The notes beneath the pieces were generated by a model, which made no database searches, was not told the DNA's origin, and worked only from the letters and a program-made list of their open reading frames with translations. This document shows positions 35,264 through 44,211 of a stretch of 64,000 nucleotides of DNA, piece after piece; position 1 is the first letter of the stretch, and each line of letters opens with the position of its first letter. A program made the translations under genes and the position numbers. The stretch is taken from contig NZ_JSAK01000027.1 of assembly GCF_000802965.1 (NCBI RefSeq), forward strand, positions 89,505-153,504. The letters are read 5' to 3'. This DNA comes from Pseudomonas fluorescens. GTDB lineage: Bacteria; Pseudomonadota; Gammaproteobacteria; Pseudomonadales; Pseudomonadaceae.

Positions 35264-36268
35264 TCAGTAGCTGTTGCCACCCATCCGGCAAGCAATCTCA
35301 AACGCCTGGCGAGTCGCGCCCACATTCGCCTTGCCCTGCCCCGAGATATCGAACGCGGTGCCGTGGGCCGGAGTGGTGATCGGGATCGGCAGGCCGCCCT
35401 GCACCGTGACGCCACGGGAGAAGCCCATCAACTTGATCGCGATCTGACCCTGGTCGTGATACATGGTGACGACCGCATCAAAGGCACTGGCATCGCCCTG
35501 GACCTTGAGGAAAATCGTGTCGCCCGGGTACGGCCCTTCCGCCGCGATCCCCAGCGCCTGCGCCTTGCGCACGGCCGGGCCGATGATGTCCAGTTCTTCG
35601 CGGCCGAAGGAGCCGTTGTCACCGTTGTGCGGATTGAGTCCGCAAACACCGATGCGCGGTTTTTCCAGACCATTGCGCTTGAGCGCGGTGTCGATCAGTT
35701 GAATCGCTTCCACCACCCGCTGCTCACTGAGCAGACCGGAGACTTCGGACAGCGCCACATGAGAGGTCACCCGCGACGTCCAGAGGTTGTCGAGCACGTT
35801 GAACTCACAGAACGGCCCGTGGAAATCCAGCAGCTCGGCGAACCAGTGCAGTTCGTCGTTGTGCGCCATGCCGGCCATGTGCAGCGAGGTCTTGTTCAGC
35901 GGCCCGAACAGAATCGCGTCGGTGGTCCCCGCCTCGGTCAGGCGTAGCGCCACTTCCAGGGTATCGAGGCTGTAGCGACCACCGATGACACTGGCCTCGC
36001 TGCGCGGGAATTCACCGACGGTGTCACCGCGAAAATCGTAGAACAGCGGCGTGTCATCACCGAACGACAACTGCTCCAGCGACTCCACTCGACGATAGGG
36101 AAATTCCATTCCGGCGATGCGCATGCCGCGCCGCATTTCCGCCTCGTCGGCAATCAGAATCACATTGGCCTGGCTGCGCGCTTCCGGCTCGGCGAGCAAG
36201 CGTGCGATCAGTTCCGGGCCAATGCCCGCCGGATCACCCAGGACCATCGCGATGGTTGTCTTGTTCAT
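35264..36268 (-). CDS. PdxA2-like 4-hydroxythreonine-4-phosphate dehydrogenase family protein
   Basis: NAD-dependent dehydrogenase of 334 residues in the PdxA fold, with LGDPAGIGPE (10-19), metal-site region MAHNDELHW, and YHDQGQIAIK. Its place in an acid-sugar locus, with no other pyridoxal genes, suggests a PdxA2-type catabolic role and not vitamin B6 synthesis. Known PdxA2 enzymes act on 4-phospho-threonate or -erythronate after a DUF1537 kinase, but no such kinase is in this window, so the substrate is open. The ATG at 36268 has GAGGAG upstream and overlaps the amidohydrolase stop by 4 bp. Confidence 0.85.
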   Translation of the reverse strand: MNKTTIAMVLGDPAGIGPELIARLLAEPEARSQANVILIADEAEMRRGMRIAGMEFPYRRVESLEQLSFGDDTPLFYDFRGDTVGEFPRSEASVIGGRYSLDTLEVALRLTEAGTTDAILFGPLNKTSLHMAGMAHNDELHWFAELLDFHGPFCEFNVLDNLWTSRVTSHVALSEVSGLLSEQRVVEAIQLIDTALKRNGLEKPRIGVCGLNPHNGDNGSFGREELDIIGPAVRKAQALGIAAEGPYPGDTIFLKVQGDASAFDAVVTMYHDQGQIAIKLMGFSRGVTVQGGLPIPITTPAHGTAFDISGQGKANVGATRQAFEIACRMGGNSY

Positions 36269-37221
36269 GCTTCACTCCTCAAGGATTCAGGCTGCGCCCG
36301 GTCAATGGCGCAAGGTTCGCAGCGATAGATGCGCTGCGCGTTGCTGTAGAACAGTCGCTCCTGATCGGCCACTGGCAGATCGGCGACGATGGATTTGAAA
36401 CCGCTGTAGATGTCATCGAACGAGCCACACAGGCTGTCCACTGGAAAGTTGCTGGCGAACATCGCCCGCTTGGTGCCAAACATGGCGATGATTTCGCGCA
36501 CGATCCAGGCGTTGTCGATGGCGCGCCACGCCCGCCCTGCCTGGCCGAGCCCGGAAATTTTCACCTGCACGTTCGGCCACTCCGCCAGCCGCGCCATCGC
36601 CGCGCGCCATCCGGCCAGACCTTCGGCGCTGCGATCATTGGGCAACCCGGCGTGGTTGAGAATCAGAGTGATGCCGGGAAAGTCCCGGGCCAGGCGTTCA
36701 GCTTCGGGCAGGTTCCACCAAGGGGTTTGCAAGTCGAAATGCAGACCCAACCCTTCCAGCGCGGCGTAACTGCGTCGCCAATGCTCGTTGCTCATCAAGC
36801 TGCGCACGCGGCCGAATTGCTGGGGTGAAGTCGGTCCGCCAGGCTTGTGCCGAACACTGCGCACGCACTTGTACGTGGCTTGCTCGTGAAGCACCGCGAC
36901 GGCGTCGGGGTGGTCGAGAAAGGCTTGCGCGACGATCGCATTCGGCACGCCATAACGGGCGGCCAATTGTTCGATGAAACGGGTTTCGCCAATCGGGTCT
37001 TGGGGGTTCCATTCGGTCTCGACATACACCGTTTGCACCACCCGATGGTCACCGGCATCGGCGAAGTAATCCTCGGGAAAATAGCGGCGCTTGATCGAAC
37101 TGTAGTCGCCGTAGCGGAACGGAATATTCGCTTCGGGCGCCAGCCAAGGGTGGTCATTGATCGATGGATCCCAGAAGTGATGATGGGCATCGATGATCGG
37201 TCCATTCCAGCGTTCACCCAT
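36265..37221 (-). CDS. Amidohydrolase-family protein (sugar lactonase candidate)
   Basis: A 318-residue TIM-barrel amidohydrolase (family 2) with the N-terminal metal motif DAHHHFWDP (11-19) and later NHAGLP and SNFPVD blocks. Relatives include L-fucono- and L-rhamnono-gamma-lactonases, so hydrolysis of an aldonolactone to the acid sugar used by LyxD is a reasonable inference. The start at 37221 (MGERWNGPIIDAHHH) overlaps the MFS stop by 8 bp; its own stop overlaps the next start by 4 bp. This is a tightly coupled operon with the porter and PdxA2-like gene. Confidence 0.87.
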   Translation of the reverse strand: MGERWNGPIIDAHHHFWDPSINDHPWLAPEANIPFRYGDYSSIKRRYFPEDYFADAGDHRVVQTVYVETEWNPQDPIGETRFIEQLAARYGVPNAIVAQAFLDHPDAVAVLHEQATYKCVRSVRHKPGGPTSPQQFGRVRSLMSNEHWRRSYAALEGLGLHFDLQTPWWNLPEAERLARDFPGITLILNHAGLPNDRSAEGLAGWRAAMARLAEWPNVQVKISGLGQAGRAWRAIDNAWIVREIIAMFGTKRAMFASNFPVDSLCGSFDDIYSGFKSIVADLPVADQERLFYSNAQRIYRCEPCAIDRAQPESLRSEA

Positions 37222-38536
37222 AACGCACCTCGTCGAGACTGATGAACATCGTTGCCAGCACAAACACGGCGGAACACGCGGCAAAGAAACCGAGTACCGG
37301 GGCGAAGCCACCGGTCATTTGCAGGATGACGCCCACCAGGATCGGCACCGCGATCCCGCCGGTGCTGCCGGCCATGTTCATCACCCCACCGATCAACCCG
37401 ACCCGCGCCGGCGCTGCCAGCAAAGCGGGGAAACTCCAATAGAGGCTGCCCCACATCAGGAAAAACGCGGTCATGGCCAACAGCGCCACGGCCGCAAAAG
37501 GATTGCTCAGGGTCGGCAACAACAGGAACGCGCCGAGGGCCACCAGGCCGGAAAACGCCAGCAGGCTCTTGACCGCCACACCACGGCTGACGCCCTTGCG
37601 GATCAAGCCGTCGCAGAGGAAACCGCCCGTCAACGAACCCAACGCGCCGCAGACGAAAATCACGAAGGTCGCCGCGCCAATGCCCTTGATATCAAAGCCC
37701 CGCGCTTGTGCCAGATAACTCGGACCCCAGGTCAGCAGACCGAAGTACACCATCGCCCAGCTGGCACGACCGATCAGCAAACCGCTGAGGGAACGAGCGG
37801 CGATGCCCAAGCCTTTGACCGGTGCGCGAGCGGCTTCAGCGGCTGGCGTGGCGCGCCCGGCGTTGATCTTTTCAAGCTCCATGGCGTTGACTTGCGGGTG
37901 GGTGGTCGGGTCATCACGCAGATAACGCCGCGCCAGCCAAGCCAGCGCCAATGTCGCGACGCCAGCGATCACGAAGGCCAGGCGCCACGAGTCCAGCGAA
38001 GCAATCAGATAGGCAATGATCAACCCACCGAGCGCCACGCCCAGCGGACTGCCGCTGTCCATCAGCACCGCGCCGCGACTGCGTTCGCTGGGCGCCAGCC
38101 ACAGGGAAATCAGCTTGCCGCCGGACGGGAACAACGGCGCTTCCGAAGCCCCCAACGCCACCCGGGCAAACAACAACGACAAACCGCCGGTGGCAAACGC
38201 CGCCAGCACCTGGAACGTGCCCCACAACCCTGTGGACCAGCTGATGACCCGATGCGGGCCGAAGCGGTCGATCATCCAGCCGCCAGGAATCTGCAACAGC
38301 GCGTAGGCCCAGAAGAAGCTGCTGAGGATCAGCCCTTGCATGCTTGGAGAAAGGGAAAATTCCTGGGCGATGGTCGGCATGGCGATGGACAGCGACACCC
38401 GATCGATCAGGTTGACCATGGTCAGCGCAAAGATGATCGCGAAGATCCGCCAACGCACATTGCTGGCCTTCAAAGCAGTGGCCTGCGGGATCGCTGCTGC
38501 GGTCGTCAGGTTCAGGGAAGCACTGGGACGAGCCAT
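37214..38536 (-). CDS. MFS sugar-acid transporter
   Basis: Major-facilitator porter, 440 residues with about twelve helices, of the anion:cation symporter type that imports sugar acids (galactonate, glucarate and similar). The motif DRVSLSIAMPTIAQEF (45-60) and GGWMIDRFGPHRV (the MFS loop 2-3 signature) are clear. The start at 38536 has AGAGG 8 nt upstream. It heads a three-gene operon with the amidohydrolase and PdxA2-like genes and is divergent from tctC. Two import systems in one locus hint at two related substrates. Confidence 0.9.
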   Translation of the reverse strand: MARPSASLNLTTAAAIPQATALKASNVRWRIFAIIFALTMVNLIDRVSLSIAMPTIAQEFSLSPSMQGLILSSFFWAYALLQIPGGWMIDRFGPHRVISWSTGLWGTFQVLAAFATGGLSLLFARVALGASEAPLFPSGGKLISLWLAPSERSRGAVLMDSGSPLGVALGGLIIAYLIASLDSWRLAFVIAGVATLALAWLARRYLRDDPTTHPQVNAMELEKINAGRATPAAEAARAPVKGLGIAARSLSGLLIGRASWAMVYFGLLTWGPSYLAQARGFDIKGIGAATFVIFVCGALGSLTGGFLCDGLIRKGVSRGVAVKSLLAFSGLVALGAFLLLPTLSNPFAAVALLAMTAFFLMWGSLYWSFPALLAAPARVGLIGGVMNMAGSTGGIAVPILVGVILQMTGGFAPVLGFFAACSAVFVLATMFISLDEVRYG

Positions 38537-38579
38537 GGTGCGTACCTCTTTTATTATTTTTGTGGGGTGCAAACATCAA

Positions 38580-38688
38580 CCTGTAGGAGCCGGCTTGCTG
38601 CGGGCGGCGTTCCGACGATCGCGGCGCATCAATCAACATTGATGGCGCCTGTCACGCCGCTATCGCCAGCAAGCCGGCTCCTACAGGG
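38580..38688. repeat. REP pair
   Basis: Inverted pair CCTGTAGGAGCCGGCTTGCTG / CCAGCAAGCCGGCTCCTACAG upstream of the MFS gene, within the 505-bp divergent region. Confidence 0.83.
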
Positions 38689-38769
38689 TTGTGCCGTTTT
38701 TTCCACGGCGTTGTTGAGCACTATCGAAGGCTCTGTGATAACCGTCTAATCAAAACTTGAAATCAGGTG

Positions 38770-38784
38770 ATAGCTTCGGGTTAT
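38770..38784. promoter_or_regulatory. Operator-like dyad in MFS/tctC divergent region (site C)
   Basis: ATAGCTTCGGGTTAT, same dyad class as sites A and D. AAAACTTGA lies just before it (38752-38760), as in the lyxD upstream region. Confidence 0.5.
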
Positions 38785-38898
38785 GGCATACCCCGCTTTC
38801 AATGGGCTTTCACCCTTCCCTTACTATTTCGACTTGTTACGAAAAATGCTCTAGCGCAATGCTCCGAGCAAGATCCGTGGCTTTTCCGTTTGAGAGCT

Positions 38899-38913
38899 AT
38901 AACCCCAGGCTAT
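38899..38913. promoter_or_regulatory. Operator-like dyad in MFS/tctC divergent region (site D)
   Basis: ATAACCCCAGGCTAT; its reverse complement ATAGCCTGGGGTTAT matches site A at 13 of 15 positions. It is 129 bp upstream of tctC. The rest of the 505-bp divergent region holds a REP pair and no gene. Confidence 0.55.
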
Positions 38914-39041
38914 CGGTGTATGTATTGTTTTGACTAGACGCGGAGGCGGCGGCTTCCCACACTCAGTCCAAGGCTTGCGGCTTAACCGCTCAAACAAGTC
39001 GCTCATAACAATTACAAAAACACAGATACGAGGCCCTTCCC

Positions 39042-40058
39042 ATGCGAAATGCATTCGTCCGTCGCTCTTCCCGTCTGTTTCTTGGCTGCACGCTGATCGC
39101 CGCCGCAACCCTTCCCGCTCTCGCTCAGGCCGCCTGGCAACCGGACAAGAACGTCGAAATCGTGGTCGCCGGTGGCCCTGGTGGCGGCACTGACCAACTC
39201 GGTCGCCTGATCCAGTCGATCATCACCACGCACAAGTTTCTCGACGTTAATACCATCGTCCTCAACAAGGGCGGCGGCAACGGCGCCGAAGCGTTCCTCG
39301 ACATGAAAATGAACAAGGGCGATGCCGAGAAACTGGTGATCGGCACCAACAACATCTACCTGTTGCCGCTGGTGTCCAAGCTCGGGTACCAATGGCAGGA
39401 GCTGACGCCGATTGCCGCCGTGGCCGAGGATGACTTCATTCTCTGGAGCTACAAGGATGCGCCATGGAAAGACGCAAAAGGCTTCTACGAAGCGGCCAAG
39501 GCTGATCCATCGAAGCTGCGCATGGGCGGCAGCCAGTCCAAGGATGTCGACCAGACTTTGACCCTGCTGCTCAACCAGACCAACAACAGCAAACTGGTGT
39601 ACATCCCGTTCAAGAGCGGCAGCGAAGCCGCGACTCAATTGGCCGGCAAACACATCGCCGCAAACGTCAACAACCCGAGCGAAAGCATCAGCCAATGGCG
39701 CGGCGACCAGGTCGAGCCGCTTTGTGTGTTCAGTAAGGAACGCATGAGCTATACCGAGAAAGTCGCCGGCGATAAATCCTGGGCCGACGTGCCGACCTGC
39801 CACGAACAAGGCCTGGGCATCGATCAATACCGCTTCCCACGTACCGTGTTCATGCCCGGCGACATCACTGCCGAGCAACGCGCGTTCTACGTCGAGCTGA
39901 TGCGCAAAGTCACGCAGACCGATGAGTTCAAGGCCTACGTGAAGCAGAACGCTCTGGTGCCAACCTTCCTCGAAGGCGAGCCGCTGACCGCCTACATCGA
40001 AAAAGACACCGCCCGCGTCACGCCGGTATTCAAAGAAGCCGGCTGGCTGAAAAACTAA
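39042..40058 (+). CDS. tctC: Tripartite tricarboxylate transporter substrate-binding protein
   Basis: Periplasmic solute-binding protein of the TTT family (338 residues) with a typical Sec signal peptide (about 1-30: RR, hydrophobic core, ALAQA-A cleavage). The mature domain starts WQPDKNVEIVVAGGPGGGTD, with the ligand-pocket glycine run near 45-50. It would capture an acid sugar or similar carboxylate for TctBA. It is longer than many Bug proteins (about 325). The gene is 53 bp ahead of tctB and divergent from the MFS operon. Confidence 0.93.
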   Translation: MRNAFVRRSSRLFLGCTLIAAATLPALAQAAWQPDKNVEIVVAGGPGGGTDQLGRLIQSIITTHKFLDVNTIVLNKGGGNGAEAFLDMKMNKGDAEKLVIGTNNIYLLPLVSKLGYQWQELTPIAAVAEDDFILWSYKDAPWKDAKGFYEAAKADPSKLRMGGSQSKDVDQTLTLLLNQTNNSKLVYIPFKSGSEAATQLAGKHIAANVNNPSESISQWRGDQVEPLCVFSKERMSYTEKVAGDKSWADVPTCHEQGLGIDQYRFPRTVFMPGDITAEQRAFYVELMRKVTQTDEFKAYVKQNALVPTFLEGEPLTAYIEKDTARVTPVFKEAGWLKN

Positions 40059-40111
40059 GGTTGTCACGGCCGCTCGCCTGCGGGCGGCCGTCATCTGCTG
40101 GAGGTGTTTTC

Positions 40112-40645
40112 ATGTCTCATTCCTCGGATTCACCCGCGTTCGTCGGTACCCGTTGGGTCGAGCTCGGCCTGGCGATCTTCACGGCGCTGATTGGCGTGGT
40201 GGTGATGTTCGGCAGCGTCGAACAAGGTATCGGTTGGGGCGATGCCGGCCCCGAGCCGGGTTACTTCCCCTTCTACATCGGCCTGATGTTGAGCGCCGCG
40301 AGCGTCGCTAACGGCGTGTTGACCGTGGTCCGCTGGCAAGCGCTGAGCATCGCATTCGTCAGTCGCAGTGCGTTCAAGCAAGTGTTGTCGGTGTTCATCC
40401 CGATTGCGCTGTTCGTCGGTGCCATGCCGCTCACCGGCATCTACGTCTCCTCGGCGTGCTTCATCGCCTGGTTCATGTGGCGTGACAAAGTCCGCGCCAA
40501 GCCTTATGGCAAATTAATGATCGGCACGGTATCCCTCGGCGCGGTACTCGCCAGCTACCTGATTTTCGCGCTGTGGTTCAAGGTCCCGCTGGATGCCGGC
40601 CCGTTGGGTGACTGGATTGCCCTGGCCGGGAGAAATTTCAAATGA
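40112..40645 (+). CDS. tctB: Tripartite tricarboxylate transporter small membrane subunit
   Basis: Small membrane subunit, 177 residues with four hydrophobic helices and the TctB pattern PGYFPFYIGLML near 46-57. The start at 40112 has GGAGG about 7 nt upstream. Its last 4 bp overlap the tctA ATG, indicating translational coupling. It acts with TctA and TctC in sodium- or proton-driven uptake. Confidence 0.92.
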   Translation: MSHSSDSPAFVGTRWVELGLAIFTALIGVVVMFGSVEQGIGWGDAGPEPGYFPFYIGLMLSAASVANGVLTVVRWQALSIAFVSRSAFKQVLSVFIPIALFVGAMPLTGIYVSSACFIAWFMWRDKVRAKPYGKLMIGTVSLGAVLASYLIFALWFKVPLDAGPLGDWIALAGRNFK

Positions 40646-42171
40646 GCGAATTCGATTCCCTGTTGCAAGGCATGAACCTGATCCTGACCCCGGGCCACAT
40701 CGGCCTGATGGTGATCGGCGTGCTGCTGGGCATTCTGGTCGGCGTGTTGCCCGGCCTCGGCGCCCCCAACGGCGTGGCACTGTTGCTGCCACTGACGTTC
40801 ACCATGTCGCCGGTGTCGGCGATCATTCTGCTGTCATGCATGTATTGGGGTGCGCTGTTTGGCGGCTCGATCACCTCGATCCTGTTCAACATCCCCGGTG
40901 AGCCCTCATCGGTGGCGACGACGTTTGACGGCTACCCGATGGCCCGCGAAGGTCGCGCCGCCGAGGCCCTGACCGCTGCGTTCAGTTCGGCACTGCTCGG
41001 CGCGTTGGCCGGGGTGTTGTTGCTGACTTTCCTCTCGACCAAGATTGCCGCGTTCGCCATGTCATTCAGTTCACCCGAGTTCTTCGCGGTGTACCTGTTG
41101 GCGTTCTGCACTTTCATCGGCATGAGCAAGAACCCGCCGCTGAAAACCGTGGTGGCGATGATGATCGGTTTCGCCATGGCGGCGGTCGGCATGGACACTG
41201 TGTCCGGCAACTTGAGATTGACGTTTGATCAACCGATCCTGATGACCGGCATCAGCTTCGAAGTGGCGGTGATTGGTCTGTTCGGTATCGGCGAAATCCT
41301 CTGCACGGTCGAAGAAGGCCTGGTCTTCCGTGGCGAACATGCGCGCATCACGCCGATGGTGATCCTGCGTACCTGGGCCAAGTTGCCGCGCTACTGGTGG
41401 ACCATTGTGCGCAGCACCATGGTGGGTTGCTGGATGGGTATTACACCTGGCGGGCCGACCGCTGCCTCGTTCATGAGCTACAGCCTGGCGCGGCGCTTCT
41501 CGAAGAACCGCGACAACTTCGGCAAGGGTGAACTGGAAGGCGTGATCGCCCCGGAAACTGCCGACCACGCGGCCGGCACCAGCGCTCTGTTGCCAATGCT
41601 GACCCTGGGCATTCCCGGCTCGGCCACGGCGGCGGTGATGCTCGGCGGTTTGATGATCTGGGGCCTGCACCCCGGCCCGACGCTGTTCGTCGAGCAGCAT
41701 GATTTTGTCTGGGGTCTGATCGCCAGCATGTACCTGGGCAACGTGGTGAGTCTGATCGTAGTGTTGGCCACCGTGCCGCTGTTCGCCTCGATCCTGCGCA
41801 TTCCGTTCTCGATCATCGCGCCGATCATCATTATGGTCTGCGCCATCGGTGCCTACTCGGTGCACAACTCGTTCTTCGACGTGGTACTGATGCTGGGCTT
41901 CGGCGCGCTGGGTTATCTGTTCAAGAAACTCGGCTACCCGATCGCGCCGCTGGTATTGGCTGCTGTGCTGGGCGACAAGGCCGAAGACGCGTTCCGTCAG
42001 TCGATGCTGTTTTCCGACGGGCACCTGGGGATCTTCTGGTCCAACCCATTGGTGGGCAGCCTGACCACGGCGGCGCTGCTGATGCTGTTCTGGCCGCTGA
42101 TTTCCAAGGCCTTGGCAACGTTGATGGGCCTGCGCAAACCTCACGTCGCCAAGCCAAAATCGGTGCTGTGA
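40642..42171 (+). CDS. tctA: Tripartite tricarboxylate transporter large membrane subunit
   Basis: Large permease, 509 residues with about twelve helices. The two hallmark glycine-rich TctA motifs are present: GVLPGLGAPNGVALLLPLTF near 34-53, and GITPGGPTAASFMSY near 263-277, with LGIPGSATAAVMLGG further on. It forms the translocation path of the TctCBA importer; substrate inferred from the locus to be an acid sugar. A LysR gene follows at 69 bp. Confidence 0.95.
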   Translation: MSEFDSLLQGMNLILTPGHIGLMVIGVLLGILVGVLPGLGAPNGVALLLPLTFTMSPVSAIILLSCMYWGALFGGSITSILFNIPGEPSSVATTFDGYPMAREGRAAEALTAAFSSALLGALAGVLLLTFLSTKIAAFAMSFSSPEFFAVYLLAFCTFIGMSKNPPLKTVVAMMIGFAMAAVGMDTVSGNLRLTFDQPILMTGISFEVAVIGLFGIGEILCTVEEGLVFRGEHARITPMVILRTWAKLPRYWWTIVRSTMVGCWMGITPGGPTAASFMSYSLARRFSKNRDNFGKGELEGVIAPETADHAAGTSALLPMLTLGIPGSATAAVMLGGLMIWGLHPGPTLFVEQHDFVWGLIASMYLGNVVSLIVVLATVPLFASILRIPFSIIAPIIIMVCAIGAYSVHNSFFDVVLMLGFGALGYLFKKLGYPIAPLVLAAVLGDKAEDAFRQSMLFSDGHLGIFWSNPLVGSLTTAALLMLFWPLISKALATLMGLRKPHVAKPKSVL

Positions 42172-42240
42172 CACGCAATGCTGGCAACGCCTGACATTTG
42201 TTGTCAGGCTTGCCGCAGTCCCTTTTGCGAGCACGGCCCA

Positions 42241-43182
42241 ATGTCCCGAATTCCTGATGCCAACGTGATCCACAGTCGACTGCGTCTGCGCCAATTGCGG
42301 CTGATGCTGGCACTCCAGGAATTCGGCTCGTTGCGCCGCGCCGCCGACCACATCGGCATGACCCAACCGGCCGCCACCAAGATGCTGCACGAAGCCGAGG
42401 ATTTGCTCGGCGTCGAGCTCTTCGAACGTCTGCCTCGGGGCATGCGCTCTACCCCGTTCGGGGAAACCGTCATCTACTACGCACGCATGGTGTTTGCCGA
42501 ACTCAGCGGCATGCGCGAAGAGCTGGTGGCGCTGCAATCGGGCAACCTCGGCCGAGTCGCCGTCGGCGCCATTCCGGCGCTGGCCTCGGGGCTGTTGACC
42601 CGCACCATCGCCACCTTGAAGCAAAGCCATCCACGCTTGTCCATGAGCATTCAGGTCGATACCAGCGACGTGCTGGTGCAGGCGCTGTTGCAAGATCAAC
42701 TGGACATCGTGCTGGGCCGGATTCCGCCCGGTGCCCGGGCCGAAGAACTGCTTTTCGACAGCCTTGGTGAAGAAGAACTGTGCGTGATTGCCGGTGCGCA
42801 AAATCCGCTGGCGCAGGAGAAGCATCTGGGTTGGGCGGAATTGCAGAACATGACTTGGGTACTGCAACAGCAGCCAAGCCCGATGCGCGCGATCATCAAT
42901 CAGGTGTTCCACAATGCGCGGGTCGACATCCCCAACAGCATCGTCGAAACCACTTCGATCATGACCCTGCTCTCGTTGATTCAGCAGACCGATATGCTTG
43001 GTGTCACCCCGGTCTCGGTGGTCGAGGATTATCCCGGCCGTGATCTGCTGGCGGTGTTGCCGATCAAGTTCGAAGCACGACTGCCGCCGTACGGGCTGAT
43101 CACTCGCCGCCATCGCATTCAATCCTCGGCGATGCAGGCGTTCATGAACTCGGTGCGCGCCGAACATGCGCTGACAAAATAA
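42241..43182 (+). CDS. GbpR-like LysR-family regulator of the acid-sugar locus
   Basis: LysR-type regulator, 313 residues: HTH at about 15-75 (FGSLRRAADHIGMTQPAATKMLHEAE) and an effector domain from about 95. The KMLHEAE recognition helix and the overall pattern resemble GbpR-type regulators of sugar-acid or sugar transport. The start at 42241 is the first Met before the HTH; a frame to 42178 adds a Cys-rich leader. Being the last gene of the tct group, it is the best candidate to bind the dyads at 34833, 38770 and 38899. Confidence 0.9.
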   Translation: MSRIPDANVIHSRLRLRQLRLMLALQEFGSLRRAADHIGMTQPAATKMLHEAEDLLGVELFERLPRGMRSTPFGETVIYYARMVFAELSGMREELVALQSGNLGRVAVGAIPALASGLLTRTIATLKQSHPRLSMSIQVDTSDVLVQALLQDQLDIVLGRIPPGARAEELLFDSLGEEELCVIAGAQNPLAQEKHLGWAELQNMTWVLQQQPSPMRAIINQVFHNARVDIPNSIVETTSIMTLLSLIQQTDMLGVTPVSVVEDYPGRDLLAVLPIKFEARLPPYGLITRRHRIQSSAMQAFMNSVRAEHALTK

Positions 43183-43208
43183 AACGGTTCTTCACGGATA
43201 ACGCAAAA

Positions 43209-43240
43209 CCTGTAGGAGCCGGCTTGCTGGCTCCTACAAG
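43209..43240. repeat. Fused minimal REP palindrome
   Basis: CCTGTAGGAGCCGGCTTGCTGGCTCCTACA, a REP pair whose two members have collapsed onto each other with almost no spacer. Confidence 0.75.
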
Positions 43241-43251
43241 GGTGGCGAGTT

Positions 43252-44115
43252 TTAACCGGTTTTACGGAACACGAACACCAGACCGACGATGATCAGCAAC
43301 ATGCCGAGGATGCTCAACATCGCGAGGCGATTGCCGAAAATCAGGTAGTCCATGACTGCCGTCACCGCTGGCACCAGGTAAAACAGACTGGTGACATTCA
43401 CCAGATTGCCCCGGGCGATCAAGCGGTAAAGCAACAACGTCGCCAGCACCGACACCACCAGCCCCATCCACAACACCGGCACGATAAAACCACTGCTGTG
43501 CTCGAAGTGGAACGGCTGGAACGGCACGAAAATCCCGCACAGCAACAGCCCGGCCAGATACTGCACCGGCAACGTGCCGAGAGGATTATCGGTGATGCGT
43601 TTCTGCATGATCGAGCCAAACGTCATGCTCGCCAGCGCCAGCAAACCGAAGAGCATCCCGGCAAGCGACATGCCGGCCAGACCGATGCCCTGGTAGACCA
43701 CCATGATCAACCCGGTCAGCCCCAGCAACAGGCCGAAGATCCGGCTGGCCGAGCGCTGACGCTCCATGATCACCACTGTGAGAATCGGTTGCACGCCCAT
43801 GATCGTCGCCATCACCCCCGGCGTCACTTTCAGGTCGAGGGCCAGCAGATAGAAAATCTGATAAGCCCCCAGCAACACCACACCCGTGGCCATCGCATAC
43901 AACATCGGCTTGCCGCCCTTGGGCAACTTCAGCTTGAGCAACGGCACCAGCAGGATCAAACCGCACAAAGCGATGGCGAAGCGAATCAGCAGAAACGCAA
44001 ACGGCGACGCATGGGCCAGGCCCCATTTGGAGAAAATCGCCCCGCTGCTCCACAGCAAAACGAACAGGCTCGTGGACGCCGCCGCGAGCGCGGATTTTTT
44101 CGTAAGGACAAACAT
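43252..44115 (-). CDS. EamA-family DMT transporter with regulated leader
   Basis: Inner-membrane transporter of 287 residues with about ten hydrophobic helices in two EamA repeats (LLWSSGAIFSKWGLAHASPF near 21-40 and YLVPAVTAVMDYLIFGN near the end). The substrate is unknown. The ATG at 44115 follows ACAGGTGG at 5 nt; a GTG inside that site is rejected. Its 5' leader carries a possible 54-residue peptide gene, a UUCG hairpin and a promoter with a 5' stem-loop, so regulation by attenuation is suspected. Confidence 0.9.
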   Translation of the reverse strand: MFVLTKKSALAAASTSLFVLLWSSGAIFSKWGLAHASPFAFLLIRFAIALCGLILLVPLLKLKLPKGGKPMLYAMATGVVLLGAYQIFYLLALDLKVTPGVMATIMGVQPILTVVIMERQRSASRIFGLLLGLTGLIMVVYQGIGLAGMSLAGMLFGLLALASMTFGSIMQKRITDNPLGTLPVQYLAGLLLCGIFVPFQPFHFEHSSGFIVPVLWMGLVVSVLATLLLYRLIARGNLVNVTSLFYLVPAVTAVMDYLIFGNRLAMLSILGMLLIIVGLVFVFRKTG

Positions 44116-44146
44116 GAATACCACCTGTAGTCAGGCAAAAAGCCAA

Positions 44147-44160
44147 CTCAGCCGAAGCTG
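44147..44160 (-). promoter_or_regulatory. UUCG hairpin in the DMT transporter leader
   Basis: The minus strand reads TCAGC-TTCG-GCTGA (44160-44147), a short stem closed by a very stable cUUCGg tetraloop, then GTTGGCTTTTTG. It lies 31 nt before the transporter ATG and could act as a weak terminator or a translation-control hairpin. Confidence 0.45.
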
Positions 44161-44211
44161 AAATTCAGTCGTTTTGTTTAGATGGGCGCAGGTAACAGCA
44201 GAAATCGCTGA

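Noticed and set aside
33459..35270. 603-codon plus-strand open frame across lyxD and the REP block
   Set aside because: It is the reverse of the dehydratase gene joined to repeats; the C-terminal part is a repeating translation of REP sequence.
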